Source: Ruegeria arenilitoris | GTDB lineage: Bacteria; Pseudomonadota; Alphaproteobacteria; Rhodobacterales; Rhodobacteraceae | Strand: one strand, 5' to 3' | Assembly: GCF_042675705.1 (NCBI RefSeq) | Contig: NZ_JBHTJJ010000005.1 | DNA: 64,000 nt | In this document: piece after piece, positions 59,859 through 64,000 of the stretch | Numbering within the stretch: the stretch's first letter is position 1 | How the letters are laid out: every line of letters begins with the position of its first letter | The notes under the pieces: generated by a model | Databases searched by the model: none | What the model was told of the DNA's origin: nothing | The model's input: the letters and a program-made list of their open reading frames with translations, nothing else | Translations under genes and position numbers: made by a program

Positions 59859-60821
59859 ATGGCCAGACCCAAGATCGCGCTGATCGGCGCAGGTCAGATC
59901 GGGGGCACGCTTGCCCACCTCGCAGCAATGAAGGAACTGGGGGATGTCGTTCTGTTCGACATCGCTGAGGGCATCCCGGAAGGCAAGGCGCTGGACATCG
60001 CCGAATCCGGCCCGTCCGAGGGCTTTGACGCCAAGCTGAAGGGCACCCAATCCTACGAGGACATCGCCGGTGCCGATGTCTGCATCGTGACCGCCGGTGT
60101 GCCGCGCAAACCGGGCATGAGCCGCGATGACCTGCTGGGCATCAACCTGAAGGTCATGAAGTCGGTCGGTGAAGGCATCGCCGCCAATGCACCCGACGCT
60201 TTCGTCATCTGCATCACCAACCCGCTGGACGCGATGGTCTGGGCGCTGCGCGAATTCTCGGGCCTGCCCCACAACAAGGTCTGCGGCATGGCCGGCGTGC
60301 TGGACTCGGCCCGTTTCCGCCACTTCCTGGCCGAAGAGTTCGACGTATCGATGAAGGACGTCACCGCCTTTGTTCTGGGCGGCCATGGCGACACGATGGT
60401 GCCGTCGGTTCGTTATTCGACCGTTGCCGGCATCCCGCTGCCCGATCTGGTCAAGATGGGCTGGACCACGCAGGAGAAGCTGGACGCCATCGTACAGCGC
60501 ACCCGTGACGGCGGCGCCGAGATCGTCGGCCTGCTGAAGACCGGCTCGGCCTACTACGCGCCTGCAACCTCGGCGATCGAGATGGCCGAAGCCTATCTGA
60601 AAGACCAGAAGCGCGTTCTGCCCTGCGCCGCTTATTGCGATGGCGAGTTGGGCGTGAAGGGCATGTATGTGGGCGTCCCGACCGTGATCGGCGCCGGCGG
60701 CATCGAAAAGGTCGTCAACATCCAGCTCAACGAAGAAGAGCAGGTCGGTTTCGACAATTCGGTGAACGCGGTGAAAGGTCTGATCGAGGCCTGCAAGGGC
60801 ATCGACAGCTCATTGGCCTGA
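59859..60821 (+). CDS. mdh: Malate dehydrogenase
   Basis: The 320-residue LDH-like malate dehydrogenase has IALIGAGQIGGTLAHLAAM at the NAD site, VTAGVPRKPGMSRDDLLG (the R residue loop), CGMAGVLDSARFRHF, and the catalytic His in GGHGDTMVPS near residue 175. It oxidises malate to oxaloacetate. Its sequence type is the alphaproteobacterial, LDH-like form. CGGAGATATTCCAA precedes the ATG. A strong terminator follows. Confidence 0.97.
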   Translation: MARPKIALIGAGQIGGTLAHLAAMKELGDVVLFDIAEGIPEGKALDIAESGPSEGFDAKLKGTQSYEDIAGADVCIVTAGVPRKPGMSRDDLLGINLKVMKSVGEGIAANAPDAFVICITNPLDAMVWALREFSGLPHNKVCGMAGVLDSARFRHFLAEEFDVSMKDVTAFVLGGHGDTMVPSVRYSTVAGIPLPDLVKMGWTTQEKLDAIVQRTRDGGAEIVGLLKTGSAYYAPATSAIEMAEAYLKDQKRVLPCAAYCDGELGVKGMYVGVPTVIGAGGIEKVVNIQLNEEEQVGFDNSVNAVKGLIEACKGIDSSLA

Positions 60822-60876
60822 TACATTGATCGGATTTTTGGTCCCCACCAAAGATCCGGCCAAACGCATGACACCC

Positions 60877-60912
60877 TGCCCCGCTGTCTCCAACCGGCGG
60901 GGCATTTCTTTT
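60877..60912 (+). terminator. Rho-independent terminator after mdh
   Basis: TGCCCCGC (60877-60884) pairs with GCGGGGCA (60897-60904) around a 12-base loop, followed by TTTCTTTT (60905-60912). It also lies just before the convergent CorA-family gene. Confidence 0.8.
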
Positions 60913-60925
60913 GGTCCCTCGAGTT

Positions 60926-61918
60926 CTATCGGAACATCCCAAGCCACCTGGCAACTCCCAGAAGCATCCCGCCAAGTGCGACCAGCAAGGCGCAAACGAC
61001 CCAGAACGCATGCGGACTTTCGGCGCCGGGAATGCCGCCGACATTGATCCCCAGCACTCCCGCCACCAGGCCCAGCGGCAGAAAGACAGCGCTGACCACT
61101 GACAGCACGAGCATACGGCTGTTCATACGTTCGGCCCGTTCATCCATCAGCTGATCGTGTATGATCTGAACCCGTTCCCGCACGGCCGCCAGATCTTCGC
61201 CGATCCGGTAGATGCGCTCCGAGGCTTCGCGCAACCGCGACCGGTCGTGAGCCTGTAGCCACGGCACGTCTTCGATCTCGAGCGTCGTCAACGCGTCGCG
61301 CTGGGGTACCAGATACCGGCGCAGAACGATGGAGGACCTGCGGATCGCCGCCAGCTCGGACCGAGAAATCTCGGCATTCGCCTCAAGAAGCGCCTCCTCG
61401 AGGTCATCCACACGTTCGTTCAGATCGGTGATCGCAGGTTCGGCCCTATCTGCCAGCCGCAAGGCCAACCGCGCGACGAAGTCACCCGGCGATTTCGGTA
61501 CCTGCCCGCGGTCGATGGCCGCCAGCATGTCCGCAACCGCATCCAAGGGGCGGCGCCAGACACCGATGATCTTGTTCTCCGTCAACCACAGCCTGACCGA
61601 GATCATGTCTTCGGGCGGTTGCCCTTCTTGCAGGTTCACTCCGCGCAGGTTCAGGATTACGCCATCGCCATGGACGGTACAGCGGGGCCGGGTCTCGTCC
61701 GCCGTCAGAGCGTCGATCACGAACTCATCAAGCCCGCCGGCGCGCAGAAGCGGAACCGTGCTTGGCGCTTCCAGCCGCAGGTGTTGCCAAGCGAACTGCC
61801 CCTCCGGTCCGGCCGGTATCCAGCTGGCAAATTCATCGGGGTCCAGTGACACGGCTTTGCCGGATCCATCGAAAATCCAGGTCATGACATCGGGGAAATT
61901 TGGGTTCGACACTGTCAT
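60926..61918 (-). CDS. CorA-family divalent cation transporter, ZntB-like
   Basis: The 330-residue protein has the CorA layout: a large N-terminal cytoplasmic domain, long helices (RVDDLEEALLEANAEISRSELAAIRR; REASERIYRIGEDLAAVRERVQIIHDQLMD), and two C-terminal membrane segments. The pore signature reads GVLGINVGG, that is GIN where CorA has GMN, and with the following NVGG it fits the ZntB branch. It may carry zinc rather than magnesium. It is convergent with mdh. Confidence 0.85.
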   Translation of the reverse strand: MTVSNPNFPDVMTWIFDGSGKAVSLDPDEFASWIPAGPEGQFAWQHLRLEAPSTVPLLRAGGLDEFVIDALTADETRPRCTVHGDGVILNLRGVNLQEGQPPEDMISVRLWLTENKIIGVWRRPLDAVADMLAAIDRGQVPKSPGDFVARLALRLADRAEPAITDLNERVDDLEEALLEANAEISRSELAAIRRSSIVLRRYLVPQRDALTTLEIEDVPWLQAHDRSRLREASERIYRIGEDLAAVRERVQIIHDQLMDERAERMNSRMLVLSVVSAVFLPLGLVAGVLGINVGGIPGAESPHAFWVVCALLVALGGMLLGVARWLGMFR

Positions 61919-62151
61919 CTGCTCGAAGCTTGTTCATGTTTGACCTGCCCGACCCAACCGGACCCGCACAGGCCCGTTCAGATTAGCCAGCCTGCGAGAA
62001 TGCGCCAAGTCCCGAAGGCCTGACAGGTCCGGTCCCGCTGCTTCGAACGCTACCGGAAATGTTGGCGCAAACGGGGTGCGAACACGGTCTTCGAATATGT
62101 TTTCAAAGCCTATTCTGACTCGCTCGAATCATTTTTTGGCACCGGTTTGTT

Positions 62152-62182
62152 TGTGATCACACCCCGAAAATGTGTGATCACA
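62152..62182. promoter_or_regulatory. Paired GTGATCAC operators upstream of sucC
   Basis: Two exact TGTGATCACA copies lie at 62152-62161 and 62173-62182, 21 bases centre to centre. They sit about 110-139 bases before the sucC ATG. The spacing and distance match those of the pair before sdhC. Confidence 0.7.
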
Positions 62183-62184
62183 AA

Positions 62185-62202
62185 TGCCGAAAATCTTCGG
62201 CA
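62185..62202. repeat. Hairpin/dyad adjacent to the sucC operators
   Basis: TGCCGAA and TTCGGCA pair perfectly across a 4-base loop, starting three bases after the second GTGATCAC site. It lies upstream of the presumed transcription start, so it is more likely a DNA-level site than an RNA hairpin. Confidence 0.5.
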
Positions 62203-62290
62203 AATAACGCGATCGCAGCAGAAAACCCTTTAATTTTTACCGCTAGACACCCCTATAACGATCTAATCGCAGTCAGACGGGACAGTTTCG

Positions 62291-63484
62291 ATGAACATTC
62301 ACGAATATCAGGCCAAGGCTCTTCTTCGCAGCTATGGCGCTCCGGTCTCCGACGGACGTGCAGTTCTGCGCGCCGAGGAAGCCAAAACAGCCGCCGGTGA
62401 ACTGGACGGCCCCCTTTGGGTGGTCAAGGCACAGATCCACGCGGGCGGCCGCGGCAAAGGTCACTTCAAAGAGGCCGATGCCGGTGAAAAAGGCGGTGTC
62501 CGTCTGACCAAATCGGTGGAAGAAGCCGCCGAAGAAGCCAAGAAGATGCTGGGCCGCACGCTGGTCACGCACCAGACCGGCCCCGTAGGCAAGCAGGTCA
62601 ACCGCGTTTACATCGAGGCCGGTTCGGGCATCGAGCGCGAGCTGTACCTGGCCCTGCTGGTGGACCGCCAGACCAGCCGCATCTCGTTCGTGTGCTCGAC
62701 CGAAGGCGGTATGGACATCGAAGAAGTAGCCGCGGCGACACCCGAGAAAATCCTGTCCTTCTCGGTTGACCCGGCCACCGGGTACCAGCCGTATCACGGC
62801 CGGCGCATCGCCTTCTCGCTGGGTCTGGAAGGCGCGCAGGTCAAGCAATGCGTGCGTCTGATGGGCATCCTGTACAAGGCCTTCGTCGAGAAAGACATGG
62901 AGATGCTGGAGATCAACCCGCTGATCGTGGCCGAAGGCGGCGACCTCAAGGTGCTGGACGCCAAGCTGAGCTTTGACGGCAACGCGGTCTACCGCCACCC
63001 CGACATCGCCGAACTGCGCGACACCACCGAGGAAGACCCCAAGGAGCTGGAAGCCAGCAAATACGACCTGAACTACATCGCGCTGGACGGCGAGATCGGC
63101 TGCATGGTCAACGGCGCGGGTCTGGCGATGGCGACGATGGACATCATCAAGCTCTACGGCGCCGAGCCTGCCAACTTCCTCGACGTGGGTGGTGGCGCCA
63201 CCAAAGAGAAAGTGACCGAGGCGTTCAAGATCATTACCAGCGACCCGAACGTCAAAGGCATCCTGGTCAACATCTTCGGGGGCATCATGCGCTGTGACGT
63301 CATCGCCGAGGGCGTTGTCGCCGCGGTGAAAGAGGTCGGCCTGCAGGTCCCGCTGGTCGTGCGCCTGGAAGGCACCAATGTCGAGAAGGGCAAGGAGATC
63401 ATCAACACCTCCGGCCTGGACGTGATCGCGGCGGACAACCTGAAAGACGGTGCCGAGAAGATCGTGAAGGCAGTCAAAGGCTGA
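62291..63484 (+). CDS. sucC: Succinate-CoA ligase (ADP-forming) subunit beta
   Basis: The 397-residue ATP-grasp subunit starts MNIHEYQAKALLRSYGAPV and has VKAQIHAGGRGKGHFKEA, EINPLIVAEGGDLKVLDAKLSFD (metal and nucleotide site), and VNIFGGIMRCDVIAEGVV near residue 330. It forms succinyl-CoA or ATP/GTP in the TCA cycle together with SucD. sucD follows after 84 bases. The spaced GTGATCAC pair lies upstream. Confidence 0.97.
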   Translation: MNIHEYQAKALLRSYGAPVSDGRAVLRAEEAKTAAGELDGPLWVVKAQIHAGGRGKGHFKEADAGEKGGVRLTKSVEEAAEEAKKMLGRTLVTHQTGPVGKQVNRVYIEAGSGIERELYLALLVDRQTSRISFVCSTEGGMDIEEVAAATPEKILSFSVDPATGYQPYHGRRIAFSLGLEGAQVKQCVRLMGILYKAFVEKDMEMLEINPLIVAEGGDLKVLDAKLSFDGNAVYRHPDIAELRDTTEEDPKELEASKYDLNYIALDGEIGCMVNGAGLAMATMDIIKLYGAEPANFLDVGGGATKEKVTEAFKIITSDPNVKGILVNIFGGIMRCDVIAEGVVAAVKEVGLQVPLVVRLEGTNVEKGKEIINTSGLDVIAADNLKDGAEKIVKAVKG

Positions 63485-63498
63485 ACCCGATAACTCAG

Positions 63499-63549
63499 GG
63501 CGGGTCGCGGCCCGCCATTCCGACGAATACTGGCGGGTCAGATCCCGCC
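63499..63549 (+). repeat. Two tandem hairpins with the same stem between sucC and sucD
   Basis: GGCGGG (63499-63504) pairs with CCCGCC (63511-63516), and the identical GGCGGG (63532-63537) with CCCGCC (63544-63549). Each has a 6-base loop. No T-run follows either, and the two stems can also pair with each other, so they may set mRNA stability or partial termination. Confidence 0.6.
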
Positions 63550-63568
63550 GAAAACAGGAGAACGCCAA

Positions 63569-64000
63569 ATGGCAGTCCTCATCGACGAAAATACCAAAGT
63601 GATCTGTCAGGGCTTTACCGGCTCGCAGGGCACATTCCACTCTGAACAGGCCATCGCCTATGGCACCAAGATGGTCGGCGGCGTGACCCCCGGCAAAGGC
63701 GGGATGGAGCATCTGGGTCTGCCCGTGTTCAACTCAGTCCACGAAGCCAAGCACGTCACCGAGGCCAACGCCACCGTGATCTACGTGCCGCCGCCGTTTG
63801 CCGCGGATTCGATCCTCGAAGCGATCGATGCTGAGATGGAAGTGATCGTCTGCATCACCGAAGGCATCCCGGTTCTGGACATGATGAAGGTGAAGCGCGC
63901 GCTGGAAGGCAGCAAGTCGCGTCTTATCGGCCCGAACTGCCCCGGTGTCATCACGCCGGATGCCTGCAAGATCGGCATCATGCCCGGCCACATCCACAAG
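63569..64000 (+). CDS. sucD: Succinate-CoA ligase (ADP-forming) subunit alpha, N-terminal part
   Basis: The first 144 codons are visible; the gene runs off the right edge. They read MAVLIDENTKVICQGFTGSQGTFHSEQAIAYG with the CoA-binding Rossmann fold, then GGVTPGKGG, VYVPPPFAADSILEAIDAEMEVIVCITEGIP, and RLIGPNCPGVITPDACKIGIMPGHIH. The phosphohistidine lies beyond the window. AGGAG precedes the ATG at good spacing. It forms a heterodimer or heterotetramer with SucC. Confidence 0.95.
   Translation, partial: MAVLIDENTKVICQGFTGSQGTFHSEQAIAYGTKMVGGVTPGKGGMEHLGLPVFNSVHEAKHVTEANATVIYVPPPFAADSILEAIDAEMEVIVCITEGIPVLDMMKVKRALEGSKSRLIGPNCPGVITPDACKIGIMPGHIHK

Larger units (their letters stand above)
61919..62290. 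other. 372-base intergenic region before sucC
   Basis: No gene is visible. It contains, in order, a GC-rich stretch (61940-62060), the GTGATCAC pair (62152-62182), a perfect hairpin TGCCGAA-AATC-TTCGGCA (62185-62202), and a possible -10 element TATAAC at 62254-62259. The divergent CorA-family promoter is also expected here. An open frame from 62170 is a shadow. Confidence 0.7.

Noticed and set aside
62273..63712. 479-codon open frame antisense to sucC
   Set aside because: It is a high-GC shadow of sucC and sucD.
1..64000. tRNA, rRNA, CRISPR array, insertion sequence or prophage
   Set aside because: The intergenic gaps were read for clover-leaf arms, regular direct repeats, transposase or integrase motifs and att-like repeats; none was found.

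Overview
The window is a gene-dense, high-GC stretch of core chromosome from an alphaproteobacterium of the family Rhodobacteraceae, most likely the Roseobacter group and Ruegeria-like. The case rests on several things seen together: a complete-looking ethylmalonyl-CoA pathway gene set (ccr, ecm, mch, mcl2), an RpoHII-type heat-shock sigma factor, the mreBCD-mrdA-rodA order, a luxR-luxI pair beside ccr, and sdh and suc operons with alphaproteobacterial gene order. I saw no rRNA, tRNA, insertion sequence, prophage, integrase or CRISPR array. The species call is inference.

Layout. Positions 1-6850: the start of rlmJ on the minus strand, divergent from the cell-elongation operon mreB-mreC-mreD-mrdA(PBP2)-rodA, followed closely by a GhrA-like dehydrogenase. 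6895-13471 (minus): an M3 oligopeptidase, then the rpoHII-chaN-coaBC-dut-moeB run. 13573-17185 (plus): cobU, a CobC-like phosphatase, an unusual GST with a Cys-containing tail, and comM. 17182-19406 (minus): gshB, yraN, rsmI. 19495-24972 (plus): an LpoA-like lipoprotein, glnD, murJ. 24978-32146: a rhomboid-fold protein that lacks its catalytic residues, trpS, a leucine-dehydrogenase-like gene divergent from an Lrp regulator, ilvE, uspA, a DsbA-like isomerase, nfuA, tsaB, rimI. 32303-37010: a BMP-type nucleoside ABC transporter. 37101-39832: two tandem TauE/SafE permeases plus a TIGR02186 protein. 39836-43745 (minus): an SDR, a RecD-like helicase, luxI, luxR and a small ORF. 43948-48846: ccr and an acyltransferase on the minus strand, divergent from ecm. 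48961-50006: an H-NS-like protein and deoD. 50036-58465 (minus): a long block with mcl2, nnrU, a DUF1737 protein, mch, a DUF1194 protein, sdhCDAB, two small proteins and a DUF1989 protein. 58634-64000: a small secreted protein, a third TauE/SafE, mdh, a CorA/ZntB-type transporter, and sucC with the start of sucD.

How the genes work together. Central carbon metabolism dominates the right half. Crotonyl-CoA carboxylase/reductase, ethylmalonyl-CoA mutase (B12-dependent), mesaconyl-CoA hydratase and malyl-CoA thioesterase assimilate acetyl-CoA, while sdhCDAB, mdh and sucCD are TCA-cycle genes. cobU and the CobC-like phosphatase contribute to B12 nucleotide-loop assembly, which the mutase needs. 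The quorum-sensing pair lies directly downstream of ccr.

The most interesting regulatory signal is the exact 8-bp palindrome GTGATCAC. It occurs as a pair with 21-bp centre spacing upstream of both sdhC and sucC, about 110-145 bases before each start codon, which suggests one unidentified regulator shared by both operons. Other notable signals are a possible Shine-Dalgarno-sequestering stem-loop before the H-NS gene, an RpoE-type promoter before rpoHII, and a small ORF overlapping the start of luxR. All functional calls come from reading motifs and gene order; no database search was run.
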